NCBI RefSeq assembly: GCF_009377185.1
Contig: NZ_VJZC01000001.1
Coordinates: forward strand, 54,572 to 118,571
Direction of reading: 5' to 3'
DNA length: 64,000 nt
Source of the DNA: Streptomyces spongiae
GTDB taxonomy: Bacteria; Actinomycetota; Actinomycetes; Streptomycetales; Streptomycetaceae
This document shows, in pieces, positions 35,504 to 43,696 of this stretch (within the stretch, counting starts at the first letter, position 1; each line of letters begins with the position of its first letter). The position numbers were made by a program, and so were the translations under genes. Under the pieces are notes generated by a model. The model worked only from the letters and a program-made list of their open reading frames with translations. It was not told the origin of the DNA and did not search any database.

Positions 35504-35898
35504 CGCGGCCGGTGCCGTCCGTGTGCGCGCCGGCCGGCGACCACGGGCGGCGCCGGCCCGCTGCTCGTCGGCCGGGGCGACGCACGTCCAGCCGCACCCT
35601 GGAATCAGCCGCACCCTGGAATCAGGTCGAGAAACGGCAGTTGCGTATGAAGAACCCTGCGGGCGCGCGTTGGTATCCACCGTGCGCAGGTGGGTCTGGG
35701 CGTGCTGGACGAACTGCTCGGTGCTGCGCGGCAACCGCAACCGCATCCCGCACACCGTCTGGCCTTCCGGGTCGGCCAAGGCCCGGCCGGAACGGGCGGA
35801 TGACAGTCGGTCGGCACCGGCCCGTGAACGGCGTCCGGCCTGCGGAGGTCCTGCTTCCGGCAGGCTTCCCGCGTGCCTGTGGGTCCCTGCCCGGCGCG
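35504..35898. other. Intergenic region with degraded sequence
   Basis: About 395 bp between the TetR and hydrolase stop codons (convergent). Contains the 17-bp tandem repeat at 35589-35622 and no credible gene. Both strands have open frames but with arginine/proline-rich translations typical of GC-rich noncoding DNA. Confidence 0.4.
35589..35622. repeat. 17-bp perfect tandem repeat, two units
   Basis: Two head-to-tail copies of CAGCCGCACCCTGGAAT (35589-35605, 35606-35622), then CAGG begins a third. Lies just left of the duplicated hydrolase region. Confidence 0.8.
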
Positions 35899-37692
35899 TC
35901 AGCCGCGCGGCGCCGAGGTGGGGACGACGGGTAGCAGCAGGTGGGAGTCGTAGGTGCCGCCGGTGCGGATGAGGTGGGCGCCCTTGTTGCGGGTCGGGAC
36001 GTCCGGGTCGGGGCCGGGCAGGAGCGGTACGGAGACGTTGCCCACGGGGTGGCCGGCGATCTCGACGATCAGGCGTTCGCCGGCGTGGACGAGCAGGGAG
36101 GTGGGCCACAGGGCCAGCTCGACCGGGACGCACTCGCTCGGCAGGAGCAACTGCTCCTCGGCGTGGGTGAGGTAGGGCTCGGAGGGGGTGGAGCGTTCCG
36201 GGTCCACAGCGCGGTGGGAGACCCGCAGCCGGCCGTTCGGCCCCGAGTAGCCGAACTTCGCGGGCGGTCGGCCGTCCTTTTCCAGGGCCATGATCGCGGC
36301 GCGGGCCTCGTTGCCGCGCACCTCGATGTGGTTCAGTCGCCTCCCCGTGCTGTCGATCTTGTACACGGCGGCGAACAGGTCCATGTCGTTCGCGGCCTCC
36401 GCCTCCACCCACAGGTGCAGGTTGAGGTGGCCGGTGATCTCGGTGTCCTCGTCGAACGGCAGGGTGAAGGTGACGGAGGCTGTGGGATCGTCGCCCTGGT
36501 AGCGGGCGACTGCCTCCTGCTGCGGCGGATGCTCGGAGAGGCTGCCGTCGGAGCCGTCCAGGTACAGGGTGCGCCATTCCTGCCGGGCGAGGGGCCATTC
36601 GTTCTCCGGTCGGCCGACCTGGTCGGTGCCGCCGGGGTCGAGCACGGAGAGGCGCACGCGCGGGGTGTCCTCCCAGTCGTTGTCGATGCCCTTGAGGTAG
36701 CGGTCGAAGAAGCGGCGCAGGTCGGCGACGTTGTCGGGGTCGGCGAGGTCGACCCACTCCAGTTCGTTGCTGACGCGCAGCCACTTGTCGGTGGAGGAGA
36801 TCTCCCGGAACGCCTGCAGGGTGCCGTGGCAGTGGATGGGGTGGGTCCAGCTGGCGACGATGTAGGCGGGGGCCTCGATCTGGTCCAGCCGGGCGCGCTT
36901 GTCGGCCCAGTAGGCGTTCATCAGCGGGTGCTCGGTGAGCATGGCGGCGGGGTCCTCGAAGCGGTTCTCGCCGTAGAGGAACGCCACGACGTCCTCGCTG
37001 TGGAACTTGGTCTCCGGGATGCCCCCGCGTCCCATGTCCTCCCGGTACATGTCGACGCAGCCCTCCCACGGGGCGATGGCCGCCAGGTGCGGGGGTTGTT
37101 CCGCGGCGCCGAACCACTGCAGGACGGCGAGCTGGGAGTTGCCGGCCATGCCGACCTTGCCGGAACACCATTCCTGCTCGGCGAGCCACTCGACGGTGTC
37201 GTACACGTCGCGCCCGCCGGCCCTGCCCCACCACACCATGTCGCCACCGGAGCGGGCAGTGCCGCGCACGTCGACCACGGCGATCGCGTAGCCGTGGCTG
37301 CACCAGTAGGCGGGGTCGGGGGCCTCGAACGCCTGCAGGCCCGACAAATCTTTAGGGGACACCCCGAACACGGTCGGCTTCATGTGGAGGTTCCACCACC
37401 CCCCGTACTTGCCGTACGGGGTCCACACCAGGATCGTCGGCACCCGCCTTTCGTCGAAGGGCCGGTAGATGTCGCCGTAGATAACCGTTCCGTCGCGCAG
37501 CGTTATGGCCACATCGCGATCCATCCGGATGTCGCACGGCAGCGGCATACCGCTCTCCGCGTACACCGCCCCCTTCCGCAGCACCTTGGTGTCAGGCTGG
37601 AGCGGCGGTGCGAATGCTCCTGGAGTGTCCGGCGGATTCGCCGACCGGTAGCGCACTGTGACGCCGAGGTTGTCCTGCTCGTGCAGGTCCAT
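35899..37692 (-). CDS. CocE/NonD-family hydrolase, copy 1
   Basis: 597 residues from ATG 37692, chosen to match copy 2; ATG 37698 is possible (GGAGGGA upstream). An S15/CocE alpha/beta-hydrolase domain (RDVAITLRDGTVIYGDIYRP; YGKYGGWWNLH; VVDVRGTARSGGD; nucleophile elbow GMAGNSQLAV) and a C-terminal jelly-roll (LPFDEDTEITGHLNLHLWV). The usual G-x-S-Y-x-G elbow is GNSQLA here. The family hydrolyses esters or X-Pro amides. Nearly identical to the gene at 38707 through the middle; the differences cluster at residues ~1-90 and in parts of the C-terminal domain. Confidence 0.9.
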   Translation of the reverse strand: MDLHEQDNLGVTVRYRSANPPDTPGAFAPPLQPDTKVLRKGAVYAESGMPLPCDIRMDRDVAITLRDGTVIYGDIYRPFDERRVPTILVWTPYGKYGGWWNLHMKPTVFGVSPKDLSGLQAFEAPDPAYWCSHGYAIAVVDVRGTARSGGDMVWWGRAGGRDVYDTVEWLAEQEWCSGKVGMAGNSQLAVLQWFGAAEQPPHLAAIAPWEGCVDMYREDMGRGGIPETKFHSEDVVAFLYGENRFEDPAAMLTEHPLMNAYWADKRARLDQIEAPAYIVASWTHPIHCHGTLQAFREISSTDKWLRVSNELEWVDLADPDNVADLRRFFDRYLKGIDNDWEDTPRVRLSVLDPGGTDQVGRPENEWPLARQEWRTLYLDGSDGSLSEHPPQQEAVARYQGDDPTASVTFTLPFDEDTEITGHLNLHLWVEAEAANDMDLFAAVYKIDSTGRRLNHIEVRGNEARAAIMALEKDGRPPAKFGYSGPNGRLRVSHRAVDPERSTPSEPYLTHAEEQLLLPSECVPVELALWPTSLLVHAGERLIVEIAGHPVGNVSVPLLPGPDPDVPTRNKGAHLIRTGGTYDSHLLLPVVPTSAPRG

Positions 37693-37760
37693 CACCATGT
37701 CCCTCCGTTGCTTGTCCGGCCATCCGGTGGACGGGGCCCGGGGCCACACATCAGCGAACA

Positions 37761-37798
37761 TGATGCAACTATTTGTGTCAACGTTAAAACGTGCAGCA
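37761..37798. promoter_or_regulatory. PaaX-type operator, degenerate copy
   Basis: TGATGC (37761-37766), 26 bp, GCAGCA (37793-37798): one mismatch from the element at 40569. Contains TTGACA on the minus strand, a candidate -35 for hydrolase copy 1, and an inner ACGTT-AA-AACGT palindrome. Confidence 0.65.
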
Positions 37799-37828
37799 AG
37801 CGTGGAGGTTGTCGCGTACGATCGCCGT

Positions 37829-37998
37829 ATGCGGGATAAGCAAGGCGTTGGGGCAATCGGTCCGGTCGCGGTGGCTCAGAACTTGGTGCTGCAATTCTTC
37901 GGTCTGTACGTGTTCGGCAAGGGGTGAGCGGGAGGAGCGGAAGGCGGCACTGCCGGTTTCCACTCAGGTGCTCCTGTCCTGTTGAGCAGGCTGGAGAT
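37829..37998 (+). pseudogene. Truncated PaaX-type regulator, copy 1
   Basis: Starts in the manner of PaaX (VAQNLVLQFFGLYVFGKG) divergent from hydrolase copy 1. A one-base insertion near 37926 shifts the frame; EREERKAALPVSTQVLLS then follows in the next frame, and a second shift precedes SRLEI. Homology to the intact gene at 15859 stops inside the DNA-binding domain at about residue 60. Cannot encode a repressor. Confidence 0.8.
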
Positions 37999-38109
37999 GT
38001 TGTACTCCTGTACCGCCGTGAGGGAGCCTGAACGGTCGCAGCCCGGCAGGGCGCCCTTCGGACTCCTCGTCCGATGCGTCATCCGCGCCGCATCTCGGAC
38101 CGAGATCTC

Positions 38110-38362
38110 GGAGCAGGTGCAGTCCGGTCTCGACAGCGAAGCCGAACACGGTACCGTCCAGGCCGGCTTCGAGCATCGGCTCGATCATGCGCGGCGAAGG
38201 CGTGTTGGGGTGCAGGTAGATCGGTGTGTCGAGGGCTTCGGCGGCTTCCAGGACGGGCCAGAACTTCTTGTCGTCCAAATATTCGCCGCGGGTATGGGAG
38301 TTGATGATGACACCCTTGAATCCGAGGCGGTTCACGCCGCGTTCGATTTCGCGCACCTTCGG
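38110..38362 (-). pseudogene. Amidohydrolase fragment
   Basis: About 85 residues of an amidohydrolase-2 type barrel: VREIERGVNRLGFKGVIINS, HTRGEYLDDKKFWPVLEAAE, LDTPIYLHPNTPSP and TVFGFAVETGLHLLR are typical of hydroxybenzoate/ACMSD-like decarboxylases. Both ends are missing; it is joined directly to IS3 sequence on its 5' side. Not a copy of the amidohydrolase at 24092. Confidence 0.75.
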
Positions 38363-38399
38363 TCGGCCTCGTCCGGGGATGGTCGAGATCCTGGGCGCA

Positions 38400-38580
38400 G
38401 AGCCCACTCGCCGCTTTGAGGATCTCGTTCGCTCGCCTCAACTCCGCGACTTCTTTGCGAGGTTGCTTCGATTCTTCGTGCTCCGCGGTGGTCATCCGGT
38501 CGTCGCGTTCCCCGGCGGCGCCCCCAACGCCCTGCGCGGCTTGGCGGACCCAGCCGCGCAGGGCCTCCTTGCTGGCCACA
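38400..38580 (-). mobile_element. IS3-family OrfA remnant
   Basis: The minus strand encodes KEALRGWVRQA and, after a damaged middle, EVAELRRANEILKAAS, the leucine-zipper signature at the end of IS3-family OrfA proteins. No OrfB (DDE) part and no terminal repeats are seen. It abuts the amidohydrolase fragment between the two hydrolase cassettes. Confidence 0.75.
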
Positions 38581-38706
38581 GCTCGTGGTTCTCCTATGGG
38601 CCAGGAACACAAGCCTGGCTTCAGGGACTCCACGAATCCGGGGGCAGCTCCGGCTTGTGTGCCCTGCGCGGGTGGAAGGTCGGGGTACGCGAACCGTCCC
38701 GGTCCG

Positions 38707-40500
38707 TCAGCCGCGCGGCGCCGTGGTGGGGACGACGGGTAGCAGCAGGTGGGAGTCGTAGGTGCCGCCGGTGCGGATGAGGTGGGCGCCCTTGTTGCGG
38801 GTCGGGACGTCCGGGTCGGGGCCGGGCATGGGCGGTACGGAGACGTTGCCCACGGGGTGGCCGGCGATCTCGACGATCAGGCGTTCGCCGGCGTGGACGA
38901 GCAGGGAGGTGGGCCACAGGGCCAGCTCGACCGGGACGCACTCGCCCGGCGTGAGCAACTGCTCCTCGGCGTGGGTGAGGTAGGGCTCGGAGGGGGTGGA
39001 GCGTTCCGGGTCCAGAGCGCGGTGGGAGACGCGCAGGCGGCCACTGGGGCCCTCGTAGCCGAAGCCGGCGGGCAGTCGGCCGTCGGTCTCCATGCTCAGG
39101 ACCACCGCACGCATCTCCGGGCTACGCACTTCGACGTGATGCAGCCGGTTGCCGTCGCTGTCGGTTTTGTACACGGCGGCGAACAGGTCCATGTCGTTCG
39201 CGGCCTCCGCCTCCACCCACAGGTGCAGGTTGAGGTGGCCGGTGATCTCGGTGTCCTCGTCGAAGGTGCAGGTGAAGGTGACGGAGGAGGCGGGATCGTC
39301 GCCCTGGTAGCGGGCGACCGCCTCGTGCGCCGGCAGTTCCTCCGAGAGAGTGCCGTCGGCCGGGTTCAGGTAGAGGGTGCGCCATTCCTGCCGGGCGAGG
39401 GGCCATTCGTTCTCCGGTCGGCCGACCTGGTCGGTGCCGCCGGGGTCGAGCACGGAGAGGCGCACGCGCGGGGTGTCCTCCCAGTCGTTGTCGATGCCCT
39501 TGAGGTAGCGGTCGAAGAAGCGGCGCAGGTCGGCGACGTTGTCGGGGTCGGCGAGGTCGACCCACTCCAGTTCGTTGCTGACGCGCAGCCACTTGTCGGT
39601 GGAGGAGATCTCCCGGAACGCCTGCAGGGTGCCGTGGCAGTGGATGGGGTGGGTCCAGCTGGCGACGATGTAGGCGGGGGCCTCGATCTGGTCCAGCCGG
39701 GCGCGCTTGTCGGCCCAGTAGGCGTTCATCAGCGGGTGCTCGGTGAGCATGGCGGCGGGGTCCTCGAAGCGGTTCTCGCCGTAGAGGAACGCCGCGACGT
39801 CCTCGCTGTGGAACTTGGTCTCCGGGATGCCCCCGCGTCCCATGTCCTCCCGGTACATGTCGACGCAGCCCTCCCACGGGGCGATGGCCGCCAGGTGCGG
39901 GGGGCGTTCGGCGGCGCCGAACCACTGCAGGATGGTCAGTTGGGAGTTGCCGGCCATGCCGACCTTGCCGGAACACCATTCCTGCTCGGCGAGCCACTCG
40001 ACGGTGTCGTACACGTCGCGCCCGCCGGCCCTGCCCCACCACAGCATGTCGCCACCGGAGCGGGCGGTGCCGCGCACGTCGACCACGGCGACCGCGTAGC
40101 CGTGGCTGCACCAGTAGGCGGGGTCGGGGGCCTCGAACGCCTGCAGGCCCGACACGTCTTTAGGGGACACCCCGAACACGGTCGGCTTCATGTGGAGGTT
40201 CCACCACCCCCCGTACTTGCCGTACGGGGTCCACACCAGGATCACCGGGACCTGCTCGTCGCCGGTGGGCCGGTAGATGTCGCCGTAGATAACCGTTCCG
40301 TCGCGCAGCGTTACGGCCACGTCCCGGTCCATCCGGACGTCGCACGGCAGTGCCATGCCGCTCTCCGCGTGCACCGACCCCTTGGGCAGCACCGTGGTGC
40401 CGGGCTGGAGCGGAGGTACGAGAGCTCCGGGTGTGTCCAGCGGATTCGCCGGCCGGAAGATCACGTCGACACCAAGGTTGTCCTGCTTTTGCACGTCCAT
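38707..40500 (-). CDS. CocE/NonD-family hydrolase, copy 2
   Basis: 597 residues from ATG 40500 (AAGGGCG upstream), the same length as copy 1. Same architecture: S15-type alpha/beta hydrolase, elbow GMAGNSQLTI, then the jelly-roll domain (CTFDEDTEITGHLNLHLWV). Substitutions relative to copy 1 are concentrated near the N-terminus (VIFRPANPLDTPGALVPP versus VRYRSANPPDTPGAFAPP) and around residues 370-470, while long central blocks are the same base for base: recent duplication or gene conversion. Has the better palindromic operator. Confidence 0.9.
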   Translation of the reverse strand: MDVQKQDNLGVDVIFRPANPLDTPGALVPPLQPGTTVLPKGSVHAESGMALPCDVRMDRDVAVTLRDGTVIYGDIYRPTGDEQVPVILVWTPYGKYGGWWNLHMKPTVFGVSPKDVSGLQAFEAPDPAYWCSHGYAVAVVDVRGTARSGGDMLWWGRAGGRDVYDTVEWLAEQEWCSGKVGMAGNSQLTILQWFGAAERPPHLAAIAPWEGCVDMYREDMGRGGIPETKFHSEDVAAFLYGENRFEDPAAMLTEHPLMNAYWADKRARLDQIEAPAYIVASWTHPIHCHGTLQAFREISSTDKWLRVSNELEWVDLADPDNVADLRRFFDRYLKGIDNDWEDTPRVRLSVLDPGGTDQVGRPENEWPLARQEWRTLYLNPADGTLSEELPAHEAVARYQGDDPASSVTFTCTFDEDTEITGHLNLHLWVEAEAANDMDLFAAVYKTDSDGNRLHHVEVRSPEMRAVVLSMETDGRLPAGFGYEGPSGRLRVSHRALDPERSTPSEPYLTHAEEQLLTPGECVPVELALWPTSLLVHAGERLIVEIAGHPVGNVSVPPMPGPDPDVPTRNKGAHLIRTGGTYDSHLLLPVVPTTAPRG

Positions 40501-40568
40501 CGCGACGCCCTTCTTGCTGCGTGACGACCATCCGGAATGCGTCTCCGGGTCACCCGCCCAAGAGAACA

Positions 40569-40606
40569 TGATGCGAATACTCGTGTCAACGTGAATATTC
40601 GCATCA
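40569..40606. promoter_or_regulatory. PaaX-type operator, best copy
   Basis: Perfect 11-bp inverted repeat TGATGCGAATA (40569-40579) and TATTCGCATCA (40596-40606). The outer TGATGC/GCATCA half-sites are 26 bp apart, exactly as at the intact PaaX gene. On the minus strand TTGACA (40589-40584) within the spacer can serve as -35 of hydrolase copy 2. Confidence 0.8.
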
Positions 40607-40636
40607 GATATCCTGTTGATCGCATACGCTCGAGGT

Positions 40637-40798
40637 ATGTCGGTGCAAGAAGTCGAGGAGAGCGGCCAGGGTGCCGCGCCCCAGGAGATCGTGCGGCAGT
40701 TCTTCGGTCTGTACGTGTTGGGCAGGGGAGCGGGAGGGTCGGAGGCGGTGCCGCCCGCTCCACTCAGGTGCTCCTGGCCTGTTGAGCAGGCTGGAGAT
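40637..40798 (+). pseudogene. Truncated PaaX-type regulator, copy 2
   Basis: MSVQEVEESGQGAAPQEIV and FFGLYVLGRG align with the start of the intact PaaX protein. Small indels after that put the rest out of frame (ACTCAGGTGCTCCTGG and GAGCAGGCTGGAGATCTCCG still align at DNA level). Homology ends in the DNA-binding domain, as in copy 1, but the individual indels differ. Confidence 0.8.
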
Positions 40799-41310
40799 CT
40801 CCGAGCCGTTCGACACCACGAGGGCGTACAAACCGTGTTGAGCGCCCCCCCAGTGGCGGCGGTCGGGCCGGTGCCAGGACCGCACTTCCACCTGGGTCCA
40901 GTCGTGGATGCGCAGGCGGTGGGCGCCGGTTTGGTTCGCACCCGTATCTATCTCTCTGCCCACGGGACAGCACACCACGAGCGATCCGCAACTGCTGGCC
41001 CTTACCGCGTACATGGGCGGGAACCCGTCGGCCACGGTCACAGACCAAGATCCGGACCGCTCCCGGGCCGGCGCACCGCTGCTTGTCGCGATCGCGGGCG
41101 TTTTCGCTGGTCATCCGCGCGTGGACCCGTGTACCACCAGCAGGCGAAGAACCTGCTGGTCTCGTAATCGCCGAAGAAGCTGGGCTTCTTCTGCTACTGC
41201 AGCCGGTTGTGACGGCGGGTTGCTCGTTGCTCCGTTCGTGGGGCTGATGCTGCAGCCGGGCGCGGGACCGTAATCGTTCGGTGCCACTCCCGATCATGGA
41301 AGATGCATCG
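40799..41310. other. Degraded interval, no intact gene
   Basis: The minus strand has broken frames with protein-like patches (for example HDWTQVEVRSWHRPDRRHW around 40860-40920), possibly from a transposase, but not enough to name. No promoter or repeat was recognised. Confidence 0.35.
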
Positions 41311-41500
41311 ATGACCAGTGAGAATCTGGCCGAGCACGAGGCTGTCGAGTCGGCAGCGGCTGTGTCGGCGAAGGCCGTGGACGACCATCTGATCGACGAA
41401 CTGGTGAGCCGGGCCCAGGCCGAGGGCCTGCAGCTGACCGGCGAGGGCGGGCTGCTCCAGCGGCTGACCAAACGGCTGGTGGAGTCCGCCCTGGAGGGCC
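41311..41500 (+). mobile_element. IS256-family transposase, N-terminal remnant
   Basis: VDDHLIDELVSRAQAEGLQLTGEGGLLQRLTKRLVESALEG is the characteristic start of IS256 (mutator-type) transposases. After ESALEG the sequence changes to unrelated DNA; the catalytic DDE region and inverted repeats are absent. Confidence 0.85.
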
Positions 41501-41547
41501 CCGAAGGAGGACACCGGACAGTTCCTCAACCACCTGTCGGAGAACCG

Positions 41548-41790
41548 ATGAACGCGACGGATCTGCGGGGCCCGCAGGATCTCCCGCTCTCCGAGGACGA
41601 CGAGGCGGACGGTCCTCCGCGTCGACTGCCCGCCCAGAGCGGCACTGTTGACCAGGTCAGCGACTACCTCCGGCTCATCGCCACTCGGTCTGCTCACCGA
41701 GGACGGACGCCGAGCCAAGAACCACGTCACCGAGGCCGACCTCCGCTTGGTGGTCGCCGTGGCCAAGCGCTACACGGGACGCGGACGGCA
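41548..41790 (+). pseudogene. Sigma-70 family factor fragment
   Basis: VDQVSDYLRLIATR followed, after a frameshift near 41690, by LLTEDGRRAKNHVTEADLRLVVAVAKRYTGRG: the region 1.2 to 2.1 sequence of HrdB-type principal sigma factors. Everything after region 2.1 is missing. A shuffled fragment, not a functional factor. Confidence 0.8.
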
Positions 41791-41933
41791 AGCGGGCCCC
41801 GTGGCCCGCAGCGGGTCGGCCGGAACAAGCCCCGACGCTTTGCGAGGGAGATCACGGCCGTACACACGTCGCGAGATTGGCTGGCCGGACGCGTCAGGGG
41901 GGAACGGTCGCGGGAGGCGCCCGGGTGTCTCGT

Positions 41934-42746
41934 CTACGAGGCGGATGCCACCGTTGCTTCGTCGAATCCGGCGTCAGGCACCTGCGTTCCACCGGTGCGG
42001 TCGGTGATGCGCCCCGCAGTGGTGCTGATCAACTGTCCGACCGAGGCGATGTTGCTCTCGTCCAGTTCACTGGAGAAGGCCAGCGTGGCCACCACGAGAT
42101 GAGGCTTGCCCTCCCGGTCGAAGACCGGAGCCGCAGCACCGCTCTGGGCGAGGTTGAACTGACGGACGCTCGTACTGAAGCCACGCCTGCGCACTTCGGA
42201 GAAGATCCTCTCCAGTGCGTCGATGTCCACCGCCGTGTGTTCGGTGAACTTCTCGATGACTTTGCTCCGGGCGGTCGCCAGGAAGTCTCCAAAGGGCCGA
42301 TGTGCGTACATCGCCTGCATGAGTGCGGGGGCGGAGAAGGGGAAGCGGTCGCCGACGTCGACCACGATCCGCACTCCGCGCCGGGGATCCGCCGTCGCAA
42401 TGACCGTGTATCCCCCCGATCCGTCTTGTTTGGCGGCGAAGACGACGTAACCGAGGCGTTGGCTGAGCTTGTCGATCTCCTCCTGCACCACTGCTGCGAC
42501 GGAGTCGTCGCTGACCCCGGTCAAAGCCAGCAGTCCGGGGCCGAGCGTCCAGCCGCCGCGGGCTTCCAGCTTGTTCGCCCAGCCGGCCTGCTGCAGTGTC
42601 GCCAGGATGTTGTAACAAGTCGAACGGTTGAGTTCGAGCTCGTTCACAAGGACCGTCGGCGAAACGGCTCGCGGCAGTTCCGCGGCAAGACGCTCAAGAA
42701 TGCGGACCGCTGCACTCACAGCGGGAACCTCGTTTGGCACGGACAT
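41934..42746 (-). CDS. IclR-family regulator, paralogue 1
   Basis: 270 residues from ATG 42746 (AGGGAAG upstream). Winged helix at residues ~8-65 (NEVPAVSAAVRILERLAAE, LELNRSTCYNILATLQQAGWA), then the IclR effector domain (DVGDRFPFSAPALMQAMYAHRPFGDF). Strongly similar over its whole length to the protein at 53316. A GAGGAC-N6-GTCCTC palindrome is at 42819-42836. It sits at the left end of the molybdenum-hydroxylase cluster, with the same orientation as that operon. Confidence 0.92.
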   Translation of the reverse strand: MSVPNEVPAVSAAVRILERLAAELPRAVSPTVLVNELELNRSTCYNILATLQQAGWANKLEARGGWTLGPGLLALTGVSDDSVAAVVQEEIDKLSQRLGYVVFAAKQDGSGGYTVIATADPRRGVRIVVDVGDRFPFSAPALMQAMYAHRPFGDFLATARSKVIEKFTEHTAVDIDALERIFSEVRRRGFSTSVRQFNLAQSGAAAPVFDREGKPHLVVATLAFSSELDESNIASVGQLISTTAGRITDRTGGTQVPDAGFDEATVASAS

Positions 42747-42818
42747 CTTCCCTGGTAGTCGCGAGCGTCGCCACGTTCGCTGCCGCATAGTCGAGCCCGC
42801 TTGCGTAAGTCCTACAGA

Positions 42819-42836
42819 GAGGACTGTACCGTCCTC
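42819..42836. promoter_or_regulatory. Predicted operator GAGGAC-N6-GTCCTC, site 1
   Basis: Perfect 6-bp arms with a 6-bp spacer (TGTACC), 73 bp before the IclR paralogue 1 start codon. The same motif is at 53254-53271 and, with a 5-bp spacer, at 57178-57196. Confidence 0.7.
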
Positions 42837-42919
42837 GGGCGAGACCCGTGAGAGTGACTTACGTCCTCTTCGCTGTGAACTGCTCCGTACCGCGAAGCGG
42901 ATTCGCCGCGGTCCCTCGC

Positions 42920-43696
42920 TCAGCGATTGAGGTGCTCTCCGGCCAGGGCCCGGGCGTGCGGGCTCTCGACGAGGCTGAGGTGCCGGACCTCGGGGAGCAC
43001 GTGGAGGCGTGAGCCGGCGATGCCGGCGTGCAGCGCCTCGGCCATGGCCGGAGGCGTGGCGTAGTCCTCCGCACCCACGAGCACCAGAGCGGGGGCGCTG
43101 ATCTCCCCGAGCCGCGCGGAGTCGTCATAGGCGCCCAGGGCCCGGCAGGCGGCGGCGTGCGCCTGGGAGTCGGTCCCGGTGAAGATCCGGGAGACCCGTT
43201 CGACCTCGGCCGGGTCGTGTTCGAGGAAGCTCGGTGAGAACCAGCGGTCGACCTGGAAGAGGAGTTGCTTCTCCCGTGGCACCGTGACGGCCTTCTCGGC
43301 CCGCTCCCCCCAGGCCGAGGCCTTCTCCGGCCCGTAGTCGGCGGTCGTGTCGGCCAGGACGAGGCTGTGCACGGCCCGCGGGTGCCGTACCGCGAGGGCG
43401 ACCGCCGTGCAGCCGCCCATGGAGAGCGCGGCCACCCGGGCCGGTCCGGCGTCGAGGTGTTCAACGAGGGCCGCGACGTCGTCGGCGAGGTCGGGGACGG
43501 AGAACTGCTGTCCGTCCCAGGACGAGTCGCCGTGGCCGCGGGCGTCCGGCGCGACCACGCGGAAGTGCGGCGTGAGTTCGTCGATCCACCGGCGCCACAG
43601 TTCACCGGCCTCGGCGAGGGGGTGGAGCAGGACGACGAGGGGGCCCGATCCCTCGTCGAGGTAGTTCAGCGAGCCCCACGGGCGTTCCAGGGTCAC
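42920..43696 (-). CDS. Alpha/beta hydrolase (enol-lactonase-like)
   Basis: 258 residues from GTG 43696, overlapping the stop of the 2Fe-2S gene (GTGA) and served by GAGGAG. HPLAEAG at the oxyanion position, DARGHGDS, nucleophile elbow LSMGGC (Ser near 91), VLVGAEDYATPP (Asp) and VRHLSLVESP (His). The pattern matches 3-oxoadipate enol-lactonase and related lactone/ester hydrolases. Last gene of the molybdenum-hydroxylase operon, so it probably hydrolyses the oxidised product. Confidence 0.9.
   Translation of the reverse strand: MTLERPWGSLNYLDEGSGPLVVLLHPLAEAGELWRRWIDELTPHFRVVAPDARGHGDSSWDGQQFSVPDLADDVAALVEHLDAGPARVAALSMGGCTAVALAVRHPRAVHSLVLADTTADYGPEKASAWGERAEKAVTVPREKQLLFQVDRWFSPSFLEHDPAEVERVSRIFTGTDSQAHAAACRALGAYDDSARLGEISAPALVLVGAEDYATPPAMAEALHAGIAGSRLHVLPEVRHLSLVESPHARALAGEHLNR

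Larger units (their letters stand above)
35896..37998. repeat. Duplicated cassette, unit 1 (hydrolase + PaaX remnant)
   Basis: Homologous in order and orientation to 38704-40798. Homology starts at GTCAGCCGCGCGGCGCC beside the hydrolase stop codon and ends at TTGAGCAGGCTGGAGAT inside the broken PaaX gene. The offset is 2808 bp across the hydrolase and 2800 bp at the far end, so a few small indels separate the units. Confidence 0.9.
38704..40798. repeat. Duplicated cassette, unit 2 (hydrolase + PaaX remnant)
   Basis: Partner of 35896-37998 in direct orientation. The units are separated by about 700 bp holding an amidohydrolase fragment and IS3 OrfA remnant. Confidence 0.9.

Noticed and set aside
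35941..37839. Plus-strand frames of about 600 codons opposite each CocE hydrolase (also at 38749-40524)
   Set aside because: Both are antisense to genes with recognised domains; they look conserved only because the hydrolase is duplicated.
40604..41471. Possible transposase (IS701- or IS4-like) on the minus strand
   Set aside because: Only short patches such as VEVRSWHRPDRRHW look protein-like and no DDE motif or inverted repeat could be found; left as degraded DNA.
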